Assembly (NCBI GenBank): GCA_900757715.1
Contig: CAAEOZ010000117.1
Location: 1 to 5,487 of the forward strand
Origin: an uncultured Veillonella sp.
Lineage (GTDB): Bacteria; Bacillota; Negativicutes; Veillonellales; Veillonellaceae
DNA: 5,487 nt
Reading direction: 5' to 3'
Shown: in pieces, positions 1 to 5,356 of the stretch
Layout of the letters: each line of letters opens with the position of its first letter
Position numbering within the stretch: the stretch's first letter is position 1
Made by a program: the position numbers and the translations under genes
Notes under the pieces: model-generated
Databases searched by the model: none
Seen by the model: only the letters and a program-made list of their open reading frames with translations
What the model was told of the DNA's origin: nothing

Positions 1-98
1 GTGCTTTACAAGCTGCAGGTCTTGAAGTTACTTCCATTAAAGACGTAACTCCAATTCCTCACAATGGTTGTCGCCCTCCAAAACGCCGTCGTGTATAA
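1..98 (+). CDS. rpsK: 30S ribosomal protein S11, C-terminal fragment
   Basis: The window opens inside this gene; bases 1-2 finish a codon and the readable frame starts at base 3. The visible 31 codons read ALQAAGLEVTSIKDVTPIPH and then NGCRPPKRRRV, stopping at TAA (96-98). The block DVTPIPHNGCRPPKRRRV is the highly conserved basic tail of bacterial S11, a 30S platform protein that contacts 16S rRNA near the mRNA exit path. The gene following directly is rpoA, as in Bacillus-type clusters; no rpsD lies between. The 5' part lies outside the window, so length and start cannot be judged. The identification is secure despite the truncation because this tail is nearly invariant. Confidence 0.96.
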   Translation, partial: ALQAAGLEVTSIKDVTPIPHNGCRPPKRRRV

Positions 99-104
99 TT
101 TATA

Positions 105-131
105 GTGACCGATATGATACGGTGCTATAAT
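105..131 (+). promoter_or_regulatory. Candidate extended -10 promoter upstream of rpoA
   Basis: TGCTATAAT at 123-131 is a perfect TGn-TATAAT extended -10 element in the rpsK-rpoA gap. The best -35 match is weak: GTGACC (105-110, four of six) at 15-bp spacing, or TAGTGA (103-108, three of six) at 17 bp. Extended -10 promoters tolerate poor -35 boxes. Transcription would begin near 138 and leave a leader of about 30 nt before the rpoA ATG. It could give alpha and L17 extra expression independent of the upstream ribosomal-protein promoter. AT-rich DNA yields such matches by chance, so this is a sequence-only prediction. Confidence 0.45.
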
Positions 132-153
132 TAACTATGAACGTGTGTTATAT

Positions 154-159
154 AGGAGG
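154..159 (+). promoter_or_regulatory. Shine-Dalgarno site that decides the rpoA start
   Basis: AGGAGG is a full consensus ribosome-binding site. It lies 9 nt upstream of ATG 169 and directly touches ATG 160, so only ATG 169 has workable spacing. The longer in-frame reading from GTG 145 would place this site inside the coding sequence and encode an unsupported eight-residue N-terminal extension. Confidence 0.85.
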
Positions 160-168
160 ATGTTCCTG

Positions 169-1173
169 ATGAGCGAAGAAAAGAAACTTAAAATCGAGAA
201 AGTGGACATCGCCGATGGCGGTCGTTATGGTAAGTTTGTATGTGAACCATTAGATCGTGGTTATGGGATCACTCTCGGTAATAGCTTACGCAGAATTTTG
301 CTTTCATCCTTGGATGGGGCAGCTATCACCTCTATCAAAATTGATGGAGTTCTTCATGAATTCTCTACTATTCCTGGTATTCGCGAAGATGTTACGGATA
401 TCATCCTTAACTTAAAGCAATTGTGCATCAAAGTTGAAGAAGAAGCACAATTACCTTTGGAAGTTCATTTCGACTTCCAAAAGGATGGAATATTGACAGC
501 TACTGATTTAGCTGAACAATTCCCGCCAGAGGTAGAAGTATTGAATCCTGAACTCGTGATTGCGACAATGGATGAGACAGCTCATCTCGTAATGGACGTA
601 GTAATCGAACGAGGTAAAGGCTATGTTCCTTCAACGAAGAATAAAAAAGATACTGATGTTATTGGTTGTATTCCAATCGATTCCATCTTCTCTCCAATTC
701 TTCGTGCTAAATACGAAGTGAGTGATGTTCGTGTAGGCAATGAAATGGACTTCGACAAGCTTACATTAGAAGTTTGGACTGATGGCTCCATTACTGCTGC
801 TGATGCAGTGGCAAAATCTGCTGCCATTATGATTGGTTATTTAGGGAACTTCACTAAATTAGCGCATTCTGCAGATGTTGTAGATGTAAACACTGGTGAA
901 GGCGGTATCGTTATAGATCCAGTAGGTTCCGATAATGAAGAACCAGCTGTAGATGACGGCCCAGCAAAGATTTCCATCGATGAGTTGGAACTCTCTGTTC
1001 GTGCATATAACTGCTTGAAACGTGCTGGCATTAATACAATTGCAGATTTGCTAGACAAAACCATTGATGACTTAGGAAAAGTTCGCAACTTAGGTAAAAA
1101 ATCTATCGATGAAATTGAGGAAAAACTCAATAATCACCCAGGTGGTTTTCAACTTAAACAAAAAGGCGAATAA
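169..1173 (+). CDS. rpoA: DNA-directed RNA polymerase subunit alpha
   Basis: Alpha dimerises to nucleate RNA polymerase assembly (alpha2-beta-beta'), and its C-terminal domain binds UP-element DNA and activators. The product from ATG 169 is 334 residues, within the usual 310-340. The N-terminal domain (about 1-235) shows the assembly signature GYGITLGNSLRRILLSSLDG at 31-50 and then HEFSTIPGIREDV. An acidic, Gly/Asp-rich linker (about 236-266) leads to the C-terminal domain (about 267-322) with SVRAYNCLKRAGI; the Arg near 278 matches the DNA-contacting Arg265 of E. coli. The frame is open from GTG 145, and ATG 160 is also in frame. However, AGGAGG (154-159) abuts ATG 160 and sits 9 nt before ATG 169, so 169 is the start. 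rplQ follows after 12 nt. Function is certain; only the start is a choice. Confidence 0.98.
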   Translation: MSEEKKLKIEKVDIADGGRYGKFVCEPLDRGYGITLGNSLRRILLSSLDGAAITSIKIDGVLHEFSTIPGIREDVTDIILNLKQLCIKVEEEAQLPLEVHFDFQKDGILTATDLAEQFPPEVEVLNPELVIATMDETAHLVMDVVIERGKGYVPSTKNKKDTDVIGCIPIDSIFSPILRAKYEVSDVRVGNEMDFDKLTLEVWTDGSITAADAVAKSAAIMIGYLGNFTKLAHSADVVDVNTGEGGIVIDPVGSDNEEPAVDDGPAKISIDELELSVRAYNCLKRAGINTIADLLDKTIDDLGKVRNLGKKSIDEIEEKLNNHPGGFQLKQKGE

Positions 1174-1185
1174 GGAGGAAGACGA

Positions 1186-1521
1186 ATGTACAGAAAATTA
1201 GGCCGCGACAGCTCCGCTCGTAAAGCGTTGTTCCGTAGCATGTTAACATCTTTCTTCCAATATGAGCGTATTGAAACGACTGAAGCTAAAGCGAAAGAAC
1301 TTCGTTCTTTAGCTGATCAAATGGTAACTTTGGCTAAACGTGGTGATCTTCATGCACGTCGCCAAGTTCTTGCATACCTCATGGATGAAAGTGTAGTAAA
1401 AAAATTGTTTGATACAATTGCTCCAAAATATGCAGACCGCCAAGGTGGTTACACTCGTGTAATCAAAACTGGTCTCCGCAAAGGTGACGCTGCACCTTTG
1501 GCTATTATCGAGTTAGTTTAA
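1186..1521 (+). CDS. rplQ: 50S ribosomal protein L17
   Basis: L17 is a structural protein of the large ribosomal subunit, located near the polypeptide exit tunnel. The 111-residue product begins MYRKLGRDSSARKALFRSML, the family signature, and continues with the conserved stretch around IETTEAKAKELRSLADQMVT. It ends in GGYTRVIKTGLRKGDAAPLA followed by IIELV, also typical. The length is that of the short bacterial form without a C-terminal extension. The ribosome-binding site AAGGAGG (1172-1178) overlaps the rpoA stop codon and lies 7 nt from the ATG, so rpoA and rplQ are cotranscribed and probably coupled. The gene is the last of the ribosomal-protein unit, because a strong terminator follows 10 nt after its stop. 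Confidence 0.98.
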   Translation: MYRKLGRDSSARKALFRSMLTSFFQYERIETTEAKAKELRSLADQMVTLAKRGDLHARRQVLAYLMDESVVKKLFDTIAPKYADRQGGYTRVIKTGLRKGDAAPLAIIELV

Positions 1522-1531
1522 TCAAACTCAT

Positions 1532-1567
1532 ACGGTGTTGTAACTTACGTTGCAGCACCGTTTTTTT
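1532..1567 (+). terminator. Strong intrinsic terminator after rplQ
   Basis: The left arm ACGGTGTTGTAAC (1532-1544) pairs over 13 positions with GTTGCAGCACCGT (1549-1561), including two G-U pairs. The loop is TTAC, and a run of seven T (1561-1567) follows. The stem base is GC-rich. This is a textbook Rho-independent terminator that ends the rpsK-rpoA-rplQ transcript, so the ECF genes need their own promoter or readthrough. Confidence 0.93.
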
Positions 1568-1580
1568 ATTGTCAATTTTA

Positions 1581-1602
1581 TGGTACAATCGACTAGTATA
1601 AT
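1581..1602 (+). promoter_or_regulatory. Candidate promoter region for the ecfA1-truA operon
   Basis: Just after the rplQ terminator lies TGGTACAAT (1581-1589), an extended -10 element (TGn-TACAAT). It is followed by a second TATAAT hexamer at 1597-1602. Neither has a convincing -35 at 16-18 bp: upstream of the first is only the terminator T-run, and TTGTCA (1569-1574) is 9 bp and 22 bp away respectively. A promoter somewhere in 1568-1804 is expected because the preceding unit is terminated. This is the best candidate, but it implies a leader of about 200 nt. Confidence 0.35.
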
Positions 1603-1629
1603 ATCGTAATATGTTAGCAGTTATCGTAA
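1602..1629 (+). repeat. Two copies of TATCGTAA with a 20-bp period
   Basis: TATCGTAA is present at 1602-1609 and 1622-1629, exactly 20 bp apart, which is close to two helical turns. The first copy begins at the end of a TATAAT hexamer. The spacing would suit a pair of protein-binding sites on one face of the DNA, but no known regulator motif is recognised. Confidence 0.3.
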
Positions 1630-1721
1630 ATAATGAATATGTATTGTCAACTTTTTGCATAAAATCTAAGACATTATTAAATTCCAGTTCTATCAATAGG
1701 ATAAATTGAAATAAGGTAATC

Positions 1722-1796
1722 ATGCACAGCATGAGTATGATAGATGATGCAAATGGTTCTACTTTCATAGAAACGAAATTGACTAGAAAGATATGA
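1722..1796 (+). CDS. Possible 24-residue small ORF upstream of ecfA1
   Basis: An ORF from ATG 1722 to TGA 1794-1796 would encode MHSMSMIDDANGSTFIETKL plus TRKI. A weak Shine-Dalgarno-like AAGG (1713-1716) lies 5 nt upstream. Its stop overlaps the in-frame upstream ATG of ecfA1 at 1793 as ATGA, the arrangement seen in coupled genes. The peptide has no signal sequence, membrane segment or recognised domain, and no run of a single amino acid such as attenuation leaders use. It could be a leader ORF that modulates ecfA1 translation, or simply a chance open stretch. With only 24 codons the reading frame alone is weak evidence. Confidence 0.25.
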   Translation: MHSMSMIDDANGSTFIETKLTRKI

Positions 1797-1804
1797 GGTT
1801 ATCC

Positions 1805-2713
1805 ATGAATGAACAAGACATTATGATTGAGGTCAATCATATGAGTCATATTTATACTGATGAAAACGGCAATGATGTACGTGCCTTAGACGATGTGAGT
1901 CTATCCATTAAGCACGGCGAATTTGTTTGTATCATCGGTACTAATGGCAGTGGTAAAAGTACGCTTGCCAAGCATTTTAATGTGCTATTACAACCTAGCG
2001 AAGGATATATCAACGTGTGTGGTTTTGATACGCGAGATGAAGCGCATATTTGGGAGATTCGCCAACATGTGGGGATGGTATTTCAAAATCCTGATAACCA
2101 AATTGTAGCGGCCGTCGTAGAAGAGGACGTTGCCTTTGGTCCAGAAAACTTAGGTATTCCTAGTGCAGAAATTAGACAACGTGTCGATGCAGCGTTAGCC
2201 GCTGTTAATATGACTGAATATAGAGAACATGGGCCCCATTTATTATCGGGTGGACAAAAACAACGTATTGCTATCGCAGGTGTATTAGCGATGAAGCCTG
2301 ATTGCATTGTTCTTGATGAACCAACAGCGATGCTCGACCCCAAAGGTCGTCGTGAGGTTCTTGAAACAGTTCATAAGCTCAATAAAGAAGAAGGTATTAC
2401 CATTGTATATATTACACACTTTATGGAGGAAGCTGTTACGGCAGACCGCGTTGTGGTTATGAAAAATGGTGTGAAATTACATGATGGTACGCCTCGTGAA
2501 ATCTTTAGCCATGTAGATACCTTAAAAGGTCTGGGCCTCGATGTACCGGTGGCATCAGAAATTGCTTTTAAACTGAATGCTAAAGGGTATGAAGTTGGTA
2601 AGAGTATCATTAATAATGAAGAGTTAGCAAAGGGCCTTAAAGGCTCAAAGTTAGGCAAGCAATTATCCGCTATACACTCAACAGATGCTTCAAGAGGGGA
2701 GGAAACCCACTAA
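1805..2713 (+). CDS. ecfA1: Energy-coupling factor transporter ATPase EcfA1
   Basis: This is one of two ABC ATPases that power ECF-type import of vitamins or metal ions; it acts at the cytoplasmic membrane face bound to EcfT. In the 302-residue product I see Walker A GTNGSGKST (45-53), Q-loop Q94 in VFQNPDNQ, signature LSGGQ (147-151), Walker B CIVLDE (167-172) followed by PTAMLDP, and switch His205 in ITHFMEEA. All catalytic elements are intact. PTAMLDP and the first-of-two position favour EcfA1 over EcfA2. About 20 hydrophilic residues after KGLKG look like a longer tail than usual. ATG 1793 is also in frame, but only ATG 1805 has a proper ribosome site, GAGG (1795-1798) 6 nt upstream. The stop overlaps the ecfA2 start as TAATG. 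The substrate cannot be inferred. Confidence 0.95.
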   Translation: MNEQDIMIEVNHMSHIYTDENGNDVRALDDVSLSIKHGEFVCIIGTNGSGKSTLAKHFNVLLQPSEGYINVCGFDTRDEAHIWEIRQHVGMVFQNPDNQIVAAVVEEDVAFGPENLGIPSAEIRQRVDAALAAVNMTEYREHGPHLLSGGQKQRIAIAGVLAMKPDCIVLDEPTAMLDPKGRREVLETVHKLNKEEGITIVYITHFMEEAVTADRVVVMKNGVKLHDGTPREIFSHVDTLKGLGLDVPVASEIAFKLNAKGYEVGKSIINNEELAKGLKGSKLGKQLSAIHSTDASRGEETH

Positions 2714-3573
2714 TGGCGATCGTATTAGATAATATTACATATACTTACGGCATGGGTACTCCTTTTGAAAAGACTGCACTTCGTGGTGTATCTCTTACCA
2801 TTGAAAATGGGGAGTTTTTAGGTGTTATCGGTCATACTGGTTCCGGTAAATCTACCTTTGTACAGCATCTAAATGGTCTATTACATCCTACAACTGGTAC
2901 CGTTACGGTCAATGGTGTAGATATTAGCGCCTCCACAGAGGAAGCTAAAAAAATGCGCCATAAGGTTGGTATGGTATTCCAATACCCAGAGCATCAATTG
3001 TTTGAAGAAACCATTGCTCAGGATATCGCCTTTGGTCCTAAAAATTTAGGGCTTAGTGCTGATGACGTAGACGAGCGTGTGCGAGATGCGATGAAGTTCG
3101 TAGGACTCGATTACGATACATATGCAGAACGTTCTCCATTTCATTTATCTGGTGGTCAAATGCGCCGCGTTGCTATTGCTGGTGTAGTGGCTATGAACCC
3201 AGATTTCCTTGTGCTTGATGAACCATCTGCTGGTCTTGATCCATTTGGACGGGAAGAAATTTTTGAAGAAATCATTCGACTTCATAAAGAAAAGGGAATA
3301 ACTGTAATTCTTGTATCTCACAATATGGAAGATATTTCTCGCACGGCTTCCCGTCTCGTAGTACTCGATAAAGGGCGTGTCGTTCTTGATGGTGAGCCGA
3401 TGGACATCTTTAATAATCATCGTGATGAGTTACAAGCTGTTGGTGTAGATGTTCCACCAGTGTCTGTTACCATGGAATATTTGCGTGAACAAGGCCTTGA
3501 TGTATCTAATCGCGTACTGTCTGTAGATGATGCGGTACAAGCAATTCTAGAGGGAGGTAGCCATGTTAAATAA
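2713..3573 (+). CDS. ecfA2: Energy-coupling factor transporter ATPase EcfA2
   Basis: This is the second ABC ATPase of the ECF module, pairing with EcfA1 as a heterodimer beneath EcfT. The 286-residue product has Walker A GHTGSGKST (40-48), Q-loop Q90 in VFQYPEHQ, signature LSGGQ (145-149) continuing MRRVAIAGVVAM, Walker B FLVLDE (165-170) followed by PSAGLDP, and switch His203 in VSHNMED. LSGGQMRRVAIAG is characteristic of EcfA2, and both ATP sites of the pair look competent. The start ATG shares one base with the ecfA1 stop. A purine-rich site AGGGGAGG (2695-2702) lies 10 nt upstream inside the end of ecfA1. The 3' end overlaps ecfT by 11 nt, so expression of the three subunits is coupled. 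Confidence 0.95.
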   Translation: MAIVLDNITYTYGMGTPFEKTALRGVSLTIENGEFLGVIGHTGSGKSTFVQHLNGLLHPTTGTVTVNGVDISASTEEAKKMRHKVGMVFQYPEHQLFEETIAQDIAFGPKNLGLSADDVDERVRDAMKFVGLDYDTYAERSPFHLSGGQMRRVAIAGVVAMNPDFLVLDEPSAGLDPFGREEIFEEIIRLHKEKGITVILVSHNMEDISRTASRLVVLDKGRVVLDGEPMDIFNNHRDELQAVGVDVPPVSVTMEYLREQGLDVSNRVLSVDDAVQAILEGGSHVK

Positions 3574-4366
3574 CATTACTATTGGTCAATACTTCCCAGG
3601 GAATTCCTTTTTGCATCGCATGGACCCGCGAGCAAAGATTATTGCTACTACCATCTTCGTAGTGGCTATCTTCTTGGCAAATTCTCCACTAGCCTATGGC
3701 ATAGTAGGTGGTTTCACCATCTTTGCAATGCTATTATCGCGTTTGCCATTACGCTTGATGTGGTCTGCTATTAAACCGCTTTGGATTATCATCGTATTTA
3801 CCATGGGTATTCATATTTTTACGACGCCTGGTAATGCAATTTTCCAATGGGGAATTATTAATATTACGGATCATGGGGTGGCAATGGGCCTTCAAATGGC
3901 GGCACGATTAATCTTCTTAATCTTGTTCTCTTCTTTGTTGACCTATACCACATCACCGATTCGCTTAACTGATGGTATCGAACACTTGCTCAATCCATTC
4001 CGTCGCATTGGTGTTCCTGCTCATGAACTGGCCATGATGATGACTATTGCGTTGCGTTTTATCCCTACCTTATTGGATGAGACAGATCGTATTATGAAAG
4101 CACAATCTGCTCGTGGTGCAGACTTTGTGACAGGCTCTATCATTCAACGAGCGAAAAACATGGTGCCACTTTTAGTGCCATTATTTATTAGTGCGTTTCG
4201 ACGGGCCGATGAATTAGCTATCGCTATGGAAGCGCGTTGCTATAGAGGTGGTGTCAACCGTACGCGTATGAAGGAATTACAAGTTACTTATGTCGATTAT
4301 ATTGGTGTTGGCGCTGTTGTTTTGGTAACTATTGTACTTGTCGCATTGTGGTGGTTAGATCTATGA
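3563..4366 (+). CDS. ecfT: Energy-coupling factor transmembrane protein EcfT
   Basis: EcfT is the membrane scaffold that joins the two ATPases to an S component and passes ATP-driven movement to it. The 267-residue product opens with GNSFLHRMDPRAKI (13-26), the usual EcfT entry motif. Hydrophobic segments lie near 26-40, 43-58, 72-87 and 106-126, with a final one at about 246-265. The two cytoplasmic coupling motifs that sit on the ATPases are present: AQSARGAD (Ala-Arg-Gly 183-185) and AMEARCYRGG (Ala-Arg-Cys 224-226). The second has Cys where many homologues have Gly; I recall ARCYRGG as common in Firmicutes. A ribosome site AGGGAGG (3551-3557) lies 5 nt before the ATG, inside ecfA2. The stop overlaps the truA start as ATGA. 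No S component is encoded nearby. Confidence 0.95.
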   Translation: MLNNITIGQYFPGNSFLHRMDPRAKIIATTIFVVAIFLANSPLAYGIVGGFTIFAMLLSRLPLRLMWSAIKPLWIIIVFTMGIHIFTTPGNAIFQWGIINITDHGVAMGLQMAARLIFLILFSSLLTYTTSPIRLTDGIEHLLNPFRRIGVPAHELAMMMTIALRFIPTLLDETDRIMKAQSARGADFVTGSIIQRAKNMVPLLVPLFISAFRRADELAIAMEARCYRGGVNRTRMKELQVTYVDYIGVGAVVLVTIVLVALWWLDL

Positions 4367-5148
4367 GAAACATACAGATCATAGTGGCTTATGATGGTAC
4401 AGATTTAGCAGGTTATCAAAAGCAACCTAATGATAAAGGCTTAACGGTACAAGGATGTTTGGAATATGGTTTATCACGTATTTGTAATGAACCCATTCAA
4501 ATTTATGGTGCATCTCGTACAGATGCGGGGGTGCATGCTAAATTTCAGGTATGTACCTTTCAAACATCAGGGACTATACCCGTAGAAAATATCCCTCGCG
4601 CCATGATAGCTCATATACCTAAGGATATAGTTGTTATAGAAGCGATAGAAATTCCGCTAGATTGGAAGCCACGGTGGAATATATACGGTAAAGAGTATGT
4701 ATATACGATTCATAATCAGCTCATTGCAGATCCTTTGACGAAGCGGTATCATTGGCATGTGAAAAAGCCCTTAGATATTGATCGGATGCAGGCTGCAGGT
4801 AATGAACTATTAGGTACGCATGACTTTACAACCTTAAAGGGAACGAATTCAACCCCTGCTGATCCTGTAAAAACAATCCTGGGAATCCATGTTGAGGCAA
4901 AGGGGGCTCACGTAACGATTTCTGTGGTCGGTGATGGGTTCTTATACCATATGGTGCGCAATATTGTGGGACTACTCGTAGATGTCGGACTTGGTCGCCG
5001 TAAGGTGGAGGACATTAAAGGGTACTTAGTAGCTAAGGACCGCCGTGTTATAGGAAAAACTGCACCCGCTCAAGGCTTATGTTTAGAAGAAATATTCTTC
5101 ACTGAGGAGCGTCAACAAGAGGTGTTACGAAATAAATATTTTAGATGA
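4363..5148 (+). CDS. truA: tRNA pseudouridine(38-40) synthase TruA
   Basis: TruA converts uridine to pseudouridine at positions 38-40 of the tRNA anticodon stem-loop in the cytoplasm. The 261-residue product has the family's N-terminal VAYDGTDLAGYQKQ, the catalytic motif GASRTDAGVHA with nucleophile Asp54, the active-site Tyr112 in KEYVYTI, and the C-terminal FLYHMVRNIVGLLVDVG block that shapes the pocket. The length is normal for the family (about 245-270). ATG 4363 overlaps the ecfT stop as ATGA and is the chosen start. GTG 4348 and GTG 4351 are also in frame but would add four or five residues ahead of the conserved start of the domain. No strong ribosome site precedes it, consistent with coupled reinitiation after ecfT. 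Linkage of truA to ECF genes is common in Firmicutes. Confidence 0.96.
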   Translation: MRNIQIIVAYDGTDLAGYQKQPNDKGLTVQGCLEYGLSRICNEPIQIYGASRTDAGVHAKFQVCTFQTSGTIPVENIPRAMIAHIPKDIVVIEAIEIPLDWKPRWNIYGKEYVYTIHNQLIADPLTKRYHWHVKKPLDIDRMQAAGNELLGTHDFTTLKGTNSTPADPVKTILGIHVEAKGAHVTISVVGDGFLYHMVRNIVGLLVDVGLGRRKVEDIKGYLVAKDRRVIGKTAPAQGLCLEEIFFTEERQQEVLRNKYFR

Positions 5149-5163
5149 TTCGAGAATAAATAT

Positions 5164-5193
5164 TCTATATAATTTTATATAGACTCTTTTTTT
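5164..5193 (+). terminator. AT-rich terminator-like hairpin after truA
   Basis: TCTATATA (5164-5171) and TATATAGA (5176-5183) form a perfect 8-bp stem with loop ATTT. CTC and then seven T (5187-5193) follow. GAG (5152-5154) could extend the stem by pairing with CTC across a bulge. The stem is almost all A-T, and the T-run is offset by three bases, so termination may be inefficient on its own. It lies 15 nt after the truA stop. Confidence 0.5.
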
Positions 5194-5227
5194 GCCGTCT
5201 GAATATAAAACGATAAGCATAAATACT

Positions 5228-5265
5228 AAAAGGATACTACTTAAAAAGTGGTATCCTTTTTCTCT
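5228..5265 (+). terminator. Second, longer intrinsic terminator after truA
   Basis: AAAAGGATACTACTT (5228-5242) pairs over 15 positions with AAGTGGTATCCTTTT (5246-5260), with a single G-U pair and loop AAA. The descending arm runs into a T-rich tail (TTTTTCTCTT). This is the stronger of the two hairpins behind truA and very likely ends the ecfA1-truA transcript. Its A-run upstream means it might act weakly on the opposite strand too. Confidence 0.82.
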
Positions 5266-5313
5266 TATAATTTTTAGTTATAATACCTTAATTTATACCT
5301 ATTATTATGTGAA

Positions 5314-5351
5314 ATGATACATTGTAAACCTAAAATATACATGATACAATG
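5314..5351 (+). repeat. Direct repeat ATGATACA(T/A)TG over the promoter
   Basis: ATGATACATTG (5314-5324) and ATGATACAATG (5341-5351) match at ten of eleven positions and start 27 bp apart. The first copy runs into the -35 hexamer, and the second covers the -10 hexamer of the predicted promoter. This could be a tandem operator or a coincidence of AT-rich promoter sequence. No known regulator motif is recognised. Confidence 0.35.
5322..5350 (+). promoter_or_regulatory. Predicted sigma-A type promoter of the last gene
   Basis: TTGTAA (5322-5327, four of six to TTGACA) and TACAAT (5345-5350, five of six to TATAAT) are separated by the ideal 17 bp. TGA before the -10 makes it an extended -10 element. 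Transcription should start near 5357, giving a leader of about 89 nt. Its location between the truA terminators and the next start codon fits a new transcription unit. Confidence 0.7.
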
Positions 5352-5356
5352 ACGAT

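Larger units (their letters stand above)
1567..1665 (+). repeat. Imperfect direct repeat pair in the rplQ-ecfA1 spacer
   Basis: TATTGTCAA occurs at 1567-1575 and again at 1642-1650, 75 bp apart. Each copy is followed by a T-run and an AT-rich hexamer: TTTTATGGTACAAT after the first, CTTTTTGCATAAAAT after the second. Beyond the identical 9-mer, about nine of the next fourteen aligned positions match if one C is skipped. The pair could be duplicated promoter or operator material, or chance similarity in AT-rich DNA. No function is assigned. Confidence 0.3.

Noticed and set aside
621..1130. Two minus-strand open frames (621-827 and 837-1130) opposite rpoA
   Set aside because: They lie wholly antisense to conserved rpoA codons, are Ser/Thr/Pro-rich as mirror frames usually are, and have no ribosome sites or similarity I recognise.
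1569..1602. TTGTCA (1569-1574) as the -35 for TACAAT or TATAAT downstream
   Set aside because: The spacings are 9 bp and 22 bp, both outside the 16-18 bp needed.
1505..1768. 87-codon open frame on the minus strand with a hydrophobic N-terminal part
   Set aside because: It runs back through the rplQ terminator into the end of rplQ, has no ribosome site ahead of its ATG, and shows no recognisable family. The hydrophobic look follows from AT-rich DNA.
1568..1804. Riboswitch or T-box ahead of the ECF operon
   Set aside because: Vitamin uptake genes often carry riboswitches, so I looked for TPP, cobalamin and FMN core boxes and for a T-box sequence. None is recognisable; the spacer is AT-rich with only short hairpins.
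1923..2108. 61-codon + strand frame inside ecfA1
   Set aside because: It is an out-of-frame shadow of the Walker A to Q-loop region, with no ribosome site and no known overlapping gene there.
2083..3420. Minus-strand open frames opposite ecfA1 and ecfA2 (2083-2343, 2371-2658, 3145-3420)
   Set aside because: They are mirror frames of conserved ABC ATPase sequence without initiation signals.
5307..5324. Rex- or Crp/FNR-like operator around ATGTGAA at the last promoter
   Set aside because: The left half ATGTGAA resembles a Rex half-site, but the right half TACATTG matches poorly, so the palindrome these regulators need is missing.
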